Positions 43,235-55,019 of a stretch of 64,000 bases of DNA are shown here, in pieces (positions within the stretch are counted from its first letter, which is position 1; each line of letters begins with the position of its first letter). The position numbers and the translations under genes are program-made. The notes below the pieces were generated by a model that worked only from the letters and a program-made list of their open reading frames with translations, had not been told where the DNA came from and searched no databases. This stretch comes from Morchella semilibera (Eukaryota > Ascomycota > Pezizomycetes > Pezizales > Morchellaceae), in the NCBI GenBank assembly GCA_009192285.1, contig CM018603.1, forward strand, positions 2,162,588 to 2,226,587, read 5' to 3'.

Positions 43235-46200
43235 ATGTTTTCATCATCATACCCCCGGAGGAACTCATCCAGTTCAACCTCAGTTACACTGCCACCACTA
43301 GAATCTCAGCAGCAACAAAAGAGTCGCGAAGGTGACCTAGAAGCTGGAACCAACCCACGGCGTAGGTTGACATTTGATTCGGACTCAATCCCCATCTCGA
43401 GGTCGCCACCGTCTCCACCAACTCAATTAGGCAAACAAAACTCTCGTTCCTTTTTTCATAGCTCTTACCATGATTCACAAAATGGTTGGTTCCTTGTATC
43501 GAGGGTGAAGCTAAACCGTAACTAACAAAGATAAAAAAAAATATAGACATCGATAGGTCACCTTGGCCACAGTATTCTTCATCAGGTGTTCGTGAGCACA
43601 CTGCCGAACTTGCAAATCTGGTGCTTTCAGATGTTGGTTCCATCCATAATGGCACCCCACCTCGAGCCCCGCCTTCATCTCACTCAACCCACAATTTTGA
43701 AGGTGGATTCTTGCCTGGGAGCTTTAGCAGGGCAAACAACCGTGCATTTCTCCAATTAAGAAGCGCAGATGTTATAAATGAGGTGTCTGAGCCCACAACG
43801 CCAGACGAGCTAGTAGGAACAAGGGGAAAGTCATACCTGACGCATCTATTGCGGAGCTCACCGCCGAAAACCGACCCAGAAGTTAAAGATATGTTAGCAT
43901 CGTCTGGGGGAGGATTAATAGCGAACGATTTCATCTCCGACTATCCTCCATTGTCCGAACAGTCATCACTGCTTCCGAAAGCACACACAGACGTTCCCCA
44001 AACCAAGAGAGGCTATGACACTATCTCTAGGGAGGACGATGATGAGCTTAGTCAAACACGAGAATTTCTATCAGAGCCCAGGATTAATATCAAAAACGCG
44101 ATCCTCTGGCCTAGTAAAAAAGGGGTGCACGTTATTAGAGCCGTTTTGCACTGCAAGTCATGGAATAGGAAAGAACTATGGGAGCAAGGGGTAGTCAAGC
44201 CGACAAAATGTCTTCCCGCCGTATTCTTAGGACTACTTTTGAATATTTTAGACGGACTATCGTACGGTATGAACGGGCATCCGTTTTTCTTGGGCGTATC
44301 TCAGCGACTGATAAGTTAATAGGCATGATCCTATTTCCACTCGGTCATGATATTTTTAATAATCTTGGCCCTGATGGCCTTTCCATATTTTATGTGAGCT
44401 GTATAGTGTCGCAGCTTGTGTATTCATGCGGCGGGAGTGTATTCAAGGGCGGAGTAGGCTCCGAAATGGTTAATTTTTTTACTTTCCATGAATCTTCACC
44501 CTAATTCTCGATTTCCAAAGTTGTTAGCTAATTCATCCTAGATCGAGGTTGTTCCCTTTTTCCACAAAATGGCTATTACCATCCTCAACCGGGTTGGTGA
44601 AGATAATCCCAAACGTGTTTTGGCAACCACAGTTGTTTCTTATGCTTTAAGCTCCATTCTCACAGGCGCAGTATTCTTTGGACTTGGATCCATGAGGCTT
44701 GGTTCATTGATTGGGTTCTTCCCGAGACATATATTAGTTGGCTGCATAGGTGGTGTCGGATGGTTTCTTGTCGCAACAGGCCTTGAAGTCTCTGCCAGGC
44801 TCGACGGTAACCTGAATTATGATCTATTAACATTACATAAACTCATTGACCCACCGACCTTTGCTCTTTGGAGCGTACCCTTATCTCTGGCCGTGTTCTT
44901 GATATTCTGCCAAAAGTTTATTAAATGGCCGTTATTCGTGCCTTTATACTTTCTTTTTATCCCTGTAGTGTTTTTTGTTGTTGTTGCAGCAGTACCACAA
45001 CTCAACGTTGTTAGCCTTAGAGAGAAAGGGTGGCTGTTTGATGCCCCTGCAGATAACGCGCCTTTTTGGCACTTTTATACTCTATATGGTGAGTAGCTTT
45101 TGGTTGCGCAGCTCCGCTTCCGATCGGATTATTTGTGGGAACGATATCTAACCCCAATTTCTTTTCTAGACCTCAAGGAAGTTGACTGGAGGGCATTACT
45201 TAGCACAGTACCAGCTATGTTTGCCTTGACCTTCTTTGGAATACTCCATGTCCCTATCAATGTTCCAGCACTAGGGGTATCTACCGGAGAAGATAATGTT
45301 GATGTAAACAGAGAACTCATTGCACATGGAGTGTCAAACGCACTCTCCGGCCTTCTTGGTAGTATCCAGAACTATCTTGTGTACACTAACAGCATATTAT
45401 TCATCCGGAGTGGGGGTGACAGCAGAGTTGCGGGTATCATGCTCGCTCTGGGAACAGCTGGCATTATGATGATTGGGCCTTCTATAATTGGATACATACC
45501 AATCATGGTTGTTGGTGCACTCATTTTCTTACTAGGCATCGAGCTCTTACGTGAAGCTCTCTATGATACATGGGGGAAGTTATCCAGACTTGAGTATCTT
45601 ACTGTGTGCCCACCCTCCCCTCCCACCTGCCTTTGATAATTGCTGATTTTCTAGATTTGCACTATTGTTATTACAATGGGTGCGTGGGATTTTGTTATCG
45701 GTATTGTCATTGGTATAATCCTTGCCTGCATGTCCTTCGTCGTACAGACTTCACAAAAGTCTGCTATTCGTGCAACATACTCTGGGGCTGTTGCCCGCTC
45801 AACAGTACGGCGTCACCCCATCCAGCAAAGGTTTTTGCGGCAGGTCGGTCGCCAAATTCAAATATACAAACTTGCTGGATACCTTTTCTTTGGTACTATT
45901 TCTTCTGTTGAGAACACGATCCGAAATCTTCTCAAGGAGCAAAACTTTGAAGCCCAGCCAATACAATATCTAATTATTGATGTCGGAAACGTCACCGGAA
46001 TTGACTTTTCCGCAGCCGAGGCATTTACTCGAATGCGCAGATTATTAGGCACTCGCAAAGTGGAAATGATTTTATCTGGAGTAAAACCTGACGGTGAGGT
46101 TGGGAGAGGATTGAGGGCAGTAGGACTTTGGGGTGATAATGATAAATTGCAAGTATTCGAAGACTTGAATGCAGCGCTTGAGTCATGTGAAAATGGATTC

Positions 46201-47116
46201 CTTTCCGCACTGTATCGTCAACGCGATGAGGTCATCAGGCGAGAGCTTAATAATGGGTCGAGGAATCTCGGTAATAAACCTATACCCTGGTTATCATTAA
46301 TAACTGATTAACAAGAGCGCAGATGTCCCAAGTAATTCCAGGCCTGGCTCAATCAGCGTAGATACTTCACTTGGCTCACCACGGCGGAACTTAGTCCATC
46401 AAGCAGCAACCACAACAATCAAAGACGAGGAGACTGTCCAACCTTCAAAGTGGCAGAATTTTAAGCAACCTCTACCCATAATTCTCCAGGTTTTTTCAGA
46501 AATGACTGATAAGAATGAAGATTTCTGGTTTAAAGCGGTGCCATTTTTCAAGAGAAAAGAGTATGCTGAAGGGACTGTTCTTTTTCGGAGAGGGGTGAGA
46601 AATATCGTTGTGTTGATATACTATTTTAGGTTTAAAGCTAATAGAAAGTAGGATAAACCCACGGAGTTCTACCTTTTAGAGGAAGGTATGTTTGTCGCCG
46701 AGTACGACCTCGAACAAGGAAAGTTCTTTGAAAGTATAGTGGCTGGTACGTATCACCCATTCTTAAAACAAGACAAATAACACCTGACATCAATCAGGGA
46801 CTACTTGCGGAGAGTTGCCGTTCTTCTCAGAGACACACAGAACTGCCAACATGTTTGCCGAGAAAGACACTGTTGCGTGGGTACTCGATCAGGAGAATTG
46901 GGAATTGCTACAAGATAAAGAACCGGATGTAGCCAATGAATTATTGAAATTATCATTGAAGCTTACAAGTGAGCGAATGGGAGCTATAACCAGGTGAGTA
47001 CTCCCGTCGCTAGCTCTATGATAGCAGCTCATCGCCCCGCAGCCCCATGTCTACCTTCAGGTACGCGAATGGCTAACAAGAAAAACATTAGCTATGTTCT
47101 CACGAGCGCTGGATGA
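43235..47116 (+). CDS. SulP-family transporter with STAS and cNMP-binding-like domains (Vsb1/YGR125W type)
   Basis: Ten predicted exons: 43235-43484, 43586-44266, 44323-44468, 44542-45088, 45170-45603, 45655-46270, 46323-46594, 46652-46745, 46798-46993, 47092-47116, all phases agreeing, about 1086 residues. The first ~280 residues are hydrophilic and Ser/Pro-rich. A SulP membrane domain follows with [39 protein letters not shown] and [24 protein letters not shown] domain ([20 protein letters not shown]) comes next, then a cyclic-nucleotide-binding-like fold ([14 protein letters not shown], then [17 protein letters not shown]). The last 8-residue exon ends SYVLTSAG. Yeast YGR125W/Vsb1 has the same order and ~1036 residues; it acts in vacuolar storage of basic amino acids. 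Sulfate transport is therefore not assumed. Location is probably the vacuolar membrane (family-based inference). No frame break. Confidence 0.9.
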
Positions 47117-47746
47117 TTTAAAAAAATAATTAGTCCATGTCCCTAGTTCGGACGGTTGTGCAGTACGTGGCACAGCAAGTCCTATCATAAGTGTACGAAA
47201 CGCATATCGTTTTCACTTTCTGCTTAAACACATCGCGATGTCTACTGTAAAAAAAAAGGGGGGGGGGTCTTCATATCGTATCTAAAGTATATCTAATGTG
47301 GTTTTTTCTAAAAATGATTAAATGGCATTACACCCTTAATCAGAGCCCCCAAAAGAGTGTGGATTGGCTACTGTGTTCCCGTCGATGCGCTACTAATGAA
47401 CTAAGAATATGGTATTAGTACAGCATTCTTCCTACAAATACCGTTTTGATTCAATGTTCGTCACTAATTCTCGTAGCCATATGGGCACTGTATGCACTGC
47501 ACGTAGATATTTACGTTTTTAGCTTGTCTTTAGATCTCCTAGCGGCTTACATAGTCATTTTTCATGAGGATTGTGAGACCCAAGTTTTAGTAATAAATTG
47601 CAGGGATTTGATATTACACATATTCACTTATGCTGGTGAATAAAAGTGCGTAAGGTTGAGTTGGAACCCCGGGTTGGGTAAAGTGCCTATAGAATAGGTT
47701 AGCGAATATATTCTGCAGAAGAAATCTTCACCTCCACGATCCTCTA

Positions 47747-47838
47747 CTCGCTATCCACCTGAGGATGCAAGTGACAAAGGCAGGGATAATTTGAAATATT
47801 TGCACCTGCATTTTCAGGTTCTTATGGTGGATAGCGAG
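47747..47838. mobile_element. TA-flanked miniature element, 92 bp
   Basis: Perfect 13-bp terminal repeats CTCGCTATCCACC and GGTGGATAGCGAG, with TA at 47745-47746 and 47839-47840. The interior also pairs weakly (CACCTG, CAGGT). A chance hairpin is possible but unlikely given the TA flanks. Confidence 0.7.
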
Positions 47839-48261
47839 TACACCATGCCGCGCTCTTCTGGTAAAGCAATGTGTTTAGAACGCCTTCATGTTTTAAAAGT
47901 TGCCGAAGATATTGTGGACCCTGTGGTACATTCGCAGATAAGATAACTTATTGTGTATAGAGGATCAAATCTCGGGTCGTTTCCCCATATCAATGTATCC
48001 TAGAAGAAGAGATGGTTTATACCTCCAGTTGCGTAACTCGTACACTTTCACGAGTTTTCAAGGCAGGCATATCTCCACTCCCCGATAAGATATATTCATA
48101 GCCTGATATCTAGAGCCCTTCTATTATCGCTGTATGGTAAACCATCATATAGGGGTATATAAATTATGATGCAGGCGACAGAAGGGCAGTGTGGCAGGAC
48201 GGCAAGACAGCAGGACTCAGATGGTACTGGCAGGAGGGTAGGACAATAAGATAAACCACTA

Positions 48262-48330
48262 ATATTATCATCATCATCACCATCATTATCACCATTATCA
48301 TCATCATCGCCATCATTATTACCATTGGCA
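48262..48330. repeat. ATC/ATT trinucleotide microsatellite
   Basis: Imperfect runs of ATC, ACC and ATT triplets, non-coding in context. Confidence 0.85.
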
Positions 48331-48424
48331 TCAGCTTCTTATTTTCACCATAATAAATATCAACTATCAAGATCATTAGAACAGTAGTAAATAAACTCCA
48401 ACCTGTTTTGCTCAAATTCATATG

Positions 48425-48589
48425 CAAATTGCCGTTGCTCTTGCCTTTGCCTTTGCCGGTGCCTGTGCTCGTGCCTGCCCGGTGTTGAGTCTGTCTTCGT
48501 CGGTCTCCTCGTCGCTTAGGCTGTGCTCCTCGAGCTCTTCTGCGTCATCATTATCATCTTCTTCTTTGCGTCGGGTTACTCCGTCACAT
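48425..48589 (+). mobile_element. LTR1 fragment, 3' end
   Basis: The last ~165 bp of the family ending GTTACTCCGTCACA, followed by a 17-bp scrap of CATCAG-A interior. Fossil. Confidence 0.8.
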
Positions 48590-48606
48590 TTTTTTGAGTC
48601 TCCTGA

Positions 48607-48750
48607 CATCAGCAAACTCAACTTATGACTGGAGTATCCCAATAGTGCGGCCTCTCCTGGGTCTCCTAAGAGTCTCCTGAGACTCCTGGCGATTTTTTGA
48701 GTCTCCCGAGGCTCAAGAGACATTAGGAGACAAATGAAGTCTTGCTGATG
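48607..48750 (+). mobile_element. CATCAG-A miniature element, 144 bp, TSD GA
   Basis: Complete ends with GA on both sides; an 8-bp internal insertion (TGCGGCCT region) makes it longer than the usual 137 bp. Confidence 0.9.
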
Positions 48751-49323
48751 GATGCATATAGTAGTTTAGTGATGATCTAGTAATGAAGCTGAAAAGATTT
48801 GTGATAGCTCAGGAGAGTGTGACAGCTAGGCACGGCTACTAGTATCAGCAAGTGTGACTGAGTAATCGGGAAGCAAGGTAGCGGAAGACGATGATAACGC
48901 AGAAGGACTCGACGAGCACAACTAGCACAACGAAAACACTGACGAGGGTGAGAACAACATTGGGCAGGCACAAGCACAGGCACTGGCGAAGGCAAAGGCA
49001 AGGGTAGAGACAAAAGAGGCACAAAGCAGAGAGAGTGAGGACCAGATGGACCTCAACGTAAACAATGAGAAATACTATAGAATTCCCTGTTTATTGGAGC
49101 AGCTTCAGAGATTTTGGGGCTATGGTGTGATGGAGTACCCCGACGCAACATGACAGATGACAATGATGACAGAGAAGGGCTCAAAGAGCACAGCCAGTAC
49201 AGTGAAGATACTGACGAGAAAGAGAAGAGAGCCGGGCGGGTGTAAGCGCAGGCACCGAGAATGGCAAAGGCAAGGGCAGAGGCAGAAGGCATAGGACAGA
49301 GTAGGAAAAGCAAGGACTAGGTA

Positions 49324-49460
49324 CATCAGCAAGACTTCATTCGTCTCCTGATCTTTCCTGAGCTTCGGGAGACTCAAAAAATATCCAGGAGTCTCAGGAG
49401 ACTTTCAGGAGACCTGCGAAACTGTTGGGAGACTACAGCTATAAGTTGAGTTTGCTGATG
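49324..49460 (-). mobile_element. CATCAG-A miniature element, 137 bp, TSD TA
   Basis: CATCAGCAAGACTTCATTCG ... AGTTTGCTGATG with TA on both sides. Confidence 0.92.
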
Positions 49461-49776
49461 TAGGAACCTGGAAGAGCATCAAGAGGACTATAGGATTGCC
49501 TCCTACAAAGACGAGTTTGGAGAGGAGAAACTATAACTATGAATAGGAGTATATTCTTATGTACTGAGATAACAGGAAGACGAGACAGAGAGAGAAGAAA
49601 GAAAGAACTAAAGGAAAACTCTTCCCGTGCTATTTGGCACTCCCCTCCATCAGTCTGCTATGACTCACATCTTCATTCGTAGGAACCCATGGAGATCTAT
49701 CATAGGCACACCTCGTATTCCTTCCTACCATCTTCTCTAATTATATTTCAAATCCATCAAGCCATATAATCTCATG

Positions 49777-49913
49777 CATCAGCAAACTCAACTTATGACT
49801 GCAGTCTCCCAACTGTCTCCCGAGTCTCCTGAGAGTCTCGTGAGACTTCTAGAGATTTTTTGAATCTCTTGAGGCTCAGGAGACATCAGGAGACAAATGA
49901 AATCTTACTGATG
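49777..49913 (+). mobile_element. CATCAG-A miniature element, 137 bp, TSD TG
   Basis: CATCAGCAAACTCAACTTAT ... AATCTTACTGATG with TG on both sides. Confidence 0.92.
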
Positions 49914-50452
49914 TGGAACCTAATGATGACACCTCTATTTTGTCGCATCCCCCTCTCGCTTACCATTCCTTCATTAATCATATTAGCGCTTCGACGACTA
50001 AATCCTCGGGACCGATGCCAAGACACTGGGACATATGATTTAGAGATTGGTGTGTGTTCCTTTGTAGCGAAATCACAGGAAGACGAGACAGAGAGAAAAG
50101 AAAGAAAAAACTAAAGGAAAAAACTTTCCGTACTATTTAATATCCTCCTCCACCAATTCAGCCTGACTCATACATCAGCCCATAGAAACTCATAGAAACT
50201 ATTTATAACTACATCTCATATTCCTCCCCTTCAATTCTCCCTGCAATCGAAACCTATAGGCCCTAATGACAACATCCTTACCTCATCTCATCTCCTCGTA
50301 ACATAACATTACTTCATCAATTACAACAGTGCTACAACTACTGAACCATTGGGACCGATACCAAAACTCCGAGACAGCAAGACTTCATTTGTTTCCTGAT
50401 GTTTCCTGAGGCTCAAGAGACTGAAAAAATATCCAAAAGTCTCGGAATATCC

Positions 50453-50718
50453 CAGCGTTTTGGCATCAGTCCTGATAGTTTAGTAGTCGTAGCGCTGTTG
50501 TAATAGATTGAGTTATATTAAGCGAGGATGAGGTGAGATGAGGTGAGGTTGTCGTTATTAGATTCTATGAGGTGAGGTTGAAAAAAGAATTGGTAATAGA
50601 TTTTAGTGAGATGGTGGTGAGGAATACGAAGTGTGGTTGCGATAGATTTCTATGGGTTTCTATAAGCGGATATGTGAGTCATACTGGACTGGTGGGGAAG
50701 AAGTGTTAAATAGCGAAG
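50453..50718 (+). mobile_element. LTR1 fragment, 5' part
   Basis: Starts TATCCCAGCGTTTTGGC and breaks off where a complete LTR1 in the same orientation begins. Fossil. Confidence 0.8.
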
Positions 50719-51350
50719 TGTTCCAGCGTCTTGGCATCGGTCCTGACAGTTTGGTAGTTGTAGCGCTGTCGCGATAGATGGAGTTGTATTAAGTGAGGAT
50801 GGGGTGAGATGAGGTGAGGTTGTCGTCATTAGGTTCTATGAGGTTCGGCTGCAGGGAGGATTGGTAATAGGAATTGGCGAAATAGTGGGGAGGAATACGA
50901 GGTGTGGTAGCAAGAAATTTCCATAGGGTTCTATGAGTGAAGATGTGAGTCATACTGAACTAGTGGGAGAAAAGTGTTGAATAGCGGAGATAGATGTTTT
51001 CCTTAGATTCTTTCTTTCTTTTCTCTCTGTCTCGCCTTCCTGTTATTTCAGTATATAGGAATATACTCCTATCCTCAAGCCATAGTCCCTTGCACCCAAG
51101 ATTCTGTCCTCTTCTGAGAGACTCTATAGTACCTTTCATCGTTTACGTTCAGGTCCATCCAGTCTTCACTCTCTCTGTTTCGTGTCCTTGTACCTTTGCC
51201 TTTGACTTTGCCTTTACCGGTGCCTGTGCTTGCACCTGCCCGGTGTCATTCCTGTTTTCATTGGTAACCTCGTTGCGTTGGCTGTGCTCTTCGAGTCCTT
51301 CTGCGTCATCATTGTCTCCCGCTACCTTGACTCCCAGTTACTCCGCCACA
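50719..51350 (+). mobile_element. LTR1, complete length, head-to-tail after another LTR1 start
   Basis: 632 bp from TGTTCCAGCG to ACTCCGCCACA. With the preceding fragment it forms a partial tandem inside a CATCAG-A element. Fossil. Confidence 0.85.
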
Positions 51351-51405
51351 CAGGAGACCCGGGAGACTGTTGGGAGACTTCAGTCACAAGTTGAGTTTGT
51401 CGATG

Positions 51406-52951
51406 CCTATGAAGCTATTGTTGAATCAATATCTGACAATATTCCTTTATTCAAGATTCATGAGATACTTCATGATCAAAATATTTATTAGGGTTAGGTA
51501 ATAGGTATTTTTTAGAATACTGTGTTAGCCCAGAATACAAAGTACAGGAAATACTTGCACCCATCCAAATACGCATTTCAAATAATATGTATTGTGGAAA
51601 CTACTGCATTTTTGTCCACACTACGGCATTGTTAAGACTATATATAGTATAGTTATGGTATTGCATCACAGAATAGCGTAATTTATAGAATTTGGTATTT
51701 GTCCGGTATTGAGGATACCCCCCTTTTTGTTACTGTATACATCCCTTCAGTGGAAGTATTCAGGTTCAACTCCCACACATAACTTTTTTTTATTTTCGGA
51801 TCCCTTCACTGATTGGCAAGCAGTCAAATGGGACTGGGATGCATATGCCGATACATTTAGGATGCATTAGTTGATGCATTTAGAATTTATTTGCTGATTC
51901 ATAATTAGTACACGAAGGATGCATTTTGGGATGCGTCCTGAGATGCATTTGCGATGCATTTCACAGAATAGTAGAGCTTTGTCTTATTTTTTGTGGGTGT
52001 AGTGTAAGGCGGTTATTCACATAGACTCAGTTGAATTTTAGTTGAATAGTTCCTGATATTTAAACACCTCCAAACAAACTACTTTCAATGACAGTAAATT
52101 CTATTCCTTTCTACGTCACCCTAAGAGCCACTTTAATTGAAATGAGTCCCTAAGCCTGTCTGATCTCGGTATTTTAACTTAATTTCAATCTCGGTCACAA
52201 TGTTCCTTCTGGTGGAGGATGATTGATATGGTGTTGGCAAAAGATACTAGCTTCGTGATCACGCTACATACGAGGAACTAGTATGTACAGCTATAGCCCG
52301 CTATGCCATAAATCGTGTTTGGTAGAGGAGGATAGGGCTAGGTTATAGACTCATACAGGGCAGCAAGATTATATTAGGCAAGGCGTGACGTGTAACTCTG
52401 CCCGGAGTTAGGATGATATTATAAACAAATCACATCCAACAAAACATAATTTCAAGTAGGCAGTTGTGCAACACAATGCGGCGTGAAAACTACAAGTGTC
52501 TTCAAATTATTAAATACTACTATAACGATTACCCATGAAAGAACAATAAAAAGAGAAGGAGATTATGGGCGGATGGGGGAGCAAGAAGAATGGACAGGGT
52601 GAAATGCGTAAGGAAAAACTATCTCTGCGAGCCACAGCCGTTTTTGAGCTTCGTTATTGAAGCTTTACACAACGGGGTATAAATTAAGTGATGAAAACTA
52701 TGGAAATGCCTATACCCGAAAGCAGCCACTAAACCGGAGATAGAAGACTGATAGGGGCAGCTTCTGAGGGAAATAGAAACAAGAAAGGAAAATAGGAACA
52801 TGTTGACATCGAGGGAGTAAAACTTCAAAAACCACAGAAAGAAGGAAAGGTGCCGATTAGTTGAACAGATACAGGATTCGAAGATCGCTAAATCCAGAAA
52901 TAAGACAGCAAAGAAATTTTCATACCGACATATCGAGAGATCGTGTTAAAT
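51406..52951. other. AT-rich intergenic region, 3' side of the Meu6-like gene
   Basis: No supported gene. The word GATGCATTT and close variants recur about six times in 51840-51965. The stretch from about 52500 is presumably the 3' UTR and terminator side of the minus-strand gene at 52952. Confidence 0.5.
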
Positions 52952-55019
52952 TCAGGTAGTGGCCTGAACCGCGGCTTGAGTAACATTAGTGGTCTCAGGA
53001 ACAACATCTTCGACAGTTGGGGAGGTTGACTCGACTGTTGTGACGGCAGCTGTTTCGGCGGCTCCTCCGGCAGTAGTAGTAGGCTCCTCAGCGACAGTCT
53101 CTGGGGCGGTAACCTCCTTATTCTCGACCTCTTTGCCAGTGTTTTTTGTTGACCTACTGGCTTTGCGCACCAAACTCAAAAGTCCAGCCTTGGGGAGAGG
53201 TGAGGTTGAGCCTGGCTTCGGTGCTGGCTCAGCGTCCTCCGAATCAGACTTGATATCTTCTGATTTCTTGTCTCTCTTGAAGGAGAAGAAGCTAGATTTT
53301 CGCTTTTGCTCTCTGGGGCTGACAGCCGGACTTGTAGCATCAGGGGCAGCGGAGTCATCCAAGACAACGGCAGGAGCAGTATCGGTATTCTCGACAGGAG
53401 GCTCTGTGGCTAGCTCAGCAGGCTTCGTGTCGCTTTCCTTGATTTGCCATTAGCTTGATTTTCAGAAGAATATAGTTAGATAAATATTTACCTTTTCGAC
53501 TCCCTTGGCAACGGGGCTCTTCTCTTTCTTATCAAAAAAGCTGGAAAGAAATTTCTGTTTAGGCGGGGAAGAGGCAGATTCGGTAGCCTTCTCCGCGGCG
53601 GGAGCCTCGATAGGGACATCAATAGGCTTGGGTTCGGTAGAAGCAGGTTCCGCAGAAACAGGTTCGGTAGGTTCGGAGGCCTCGGCCTTAGCGTCTTCTT
53701 TCTTCTCTTCTTCTACTTCTTTGTCCTTCTTCTCACGGATAAAAGCACCAAAGATAGAGTTCCTTTTTGTAGGCTTTGGGGCAGTGGTGGGCTCGACAGA
53801 CTTATCCGCCTCGTCGGTCTCGACTGTTTCTTTAACCTCTGTTGGGGTATCTGTCGAGCATTAGTTTCCGCGAGTTCATGGATTATAATATAAGTTGACG
53901 GATTAACAAACCTTCTGTGGTGGCAACGGGAGCAGTAACAGGCCCTTGCTCTGCAGCCTTGGGCTCTTCCTTTTGCTCTTCCTCCTTGCTCTCAACAATT
54001 TCATCTTTCTTATCTTCAACCCTTTTCTTCTTGTCAAGGAAGGCGAAGACAGACGTTCTCTTGACCTTCTTGGCTTCCACTTTCTTGTCAGCTGGGCCAG
54101 ATTCTTCTTCCGCCCCAGAAGTAACATCATCAGCTTTAGCCTCAGAGTCTTTGGCTTCCTCAGCCTCTACTTCGGTAGATTCGGATGTCTTTTCTGGTGC
54201 TTTAGCGACGGTAACTGTGGGCTTGGCTGAAGTGCATATAGATTAGTCTAGGCTTAATTCACACGCAACAATCTACCACTCACTAAGTTTTTCAAAGGCG
54301 GCCTTGTATCCTTCGGAGTTTGTGATTTCTTCAAAAGCAGCTTTGGCTTCGTTAATCTTGTGGTTTAAGGTAAATACCCAGCTATCACGCTCTACGGCGG
54401 AAGACTCAAAATGAAGATCTTGTGCAGCGAGCTTTAAAACAAACTTGGTGGTTCCAACTGGTTGAACCTCAGTCACGTCGGCCTGGAAATATATTAGCGC
54501 TTATGGTCTAAGTCAAAATTTAGCTCAATCACTAACCAATTTGATGATTCCATGAGGGACCTCCTTCTGTCCTTCCGTTTTGGCATATAGTAGGAGTCCC
54601 TTGCTGGTTTGACTAGCATACGCCGCGGTCGAACGGGAAGAACCATCTTTGTGAAGATAAACTTTCAGCTTGTCCTCAGAAATAGGCTCATCTTGGAAGT
54701 AAAAGAAACGTTTTTGTTTAAAAAATCTGTGGTTTTTTCCATTAGCTCATGCTGTTACCTACGGGGATAATCGCTCCACTCACGCTAGAAGCCCTCCATG
54801 GGCCTTCGCCAAAGTCCCATGAGTAATCTCCTTGGGTTCTGGCTTCTCCTCCTTTTTCTCTTCGGCTGGTATCCCTTCGGTAATGGCTTCAGCAGTTCCT
54901 GATGAGACTTCTTCCGTCCCTGGGGCCGCGGTTGCCACTGTTGTGGTAGGAACCTCCTCGGTGGCCTTAGGTGCTTCAAGAGCAACGGTATCCTCTGGCC
55001 TTGCTGCGCTATCAGACAT
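52952..55019 (-). CDS. PH-domain protein, Meu6-like, with long charged tail
   Basis: Six predicted exons, read from high to low: 55019-54784, 54726-54537, 54482-54284, 54226-53912, 53850-53492, 53437-52952, about 594 residues, phases agreeing. After an Ala/Thr/Glu-rich start (MSDSAARPEDTVALEAPK), a PH domain spans exons 1-3: THGTLAKAHGGLLA, FFKQKRFFYFQDEPISEDKL, YASQTSKGLLLYAKT, then VERDSWVFTLNHKINEAK. This matches fungal Meu6 (meiotic expression up-regulated) proteins. The rest is low-complexity Glu/Lys/Ala/Pro sequence with repeated short basic-aromatic modules (KRTSVFAFLDKKK, KRNSIFGAFIREKKDK, KFLSSFFDKKEKS, KRKSSFFSFKRDKK), which may be membrane- or partner-binding motifs (inference). 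The PH domain suggests phosphoinositide or protein binding; the cellular role is unclear. The upstream side is strikingly purine/pyrimidine-biased. Confidence 0.87.

Larger units (their letters stand above)
47117..48424. other. Intergenic region after the transporter
   Basis: No supported gene. An A-run followed by a G-run lies near 47250-47268. Contains the TA-flanked element at 47747 and a trinucleotide microsatellite at 48262. Confidence 0.5.
49126..50033 (-). mobile_element. LTR1 nested in LTR1, carrying two miniature elements
   Basis: Starts TGTGATGGAG, ends CACTGGGACA, flanked by TATGG / TATGA (one mismatch). The host LTR continues at 50039. Fossil. Confidence 0.83.
48853..50376 (-). 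mobile_element. Diverged LTR1 inside a CATCAG-A element, TSD GCAAG, itself split
   Basis: Starts TGTGACTGAG, ends AACTCCGAGACA; GCAAG at 48848-48852 and 50377-50381. A second LTR1 at 49126-50033 splits it. Fossil. Confidence 0.85.
48843..51405 (-). mobile_element. CATCAG-A element blown apart by two LTR1 blocks
   Basis: Pieces at 48843-48852 (TATCAGCAAG), 50377-50452 (GCAAGACTTCATTTG...) and 51351-51405 (ending AGTTTGTCGATG) together cover one family member. Each gap is filled by LTR1 sequence; the first gap has a clear 5-bp duplication GCAAG. Confidence 0.82.

Noticed and set aside
43235-47116. Plain sulfate permease
   Set aside because: The long hydrophilic N-terminus and the C-terminal cyclic-nucleotide-binding-like domain match the Vsb1/YGR125W group, not Sul1/Sul2 permeases.
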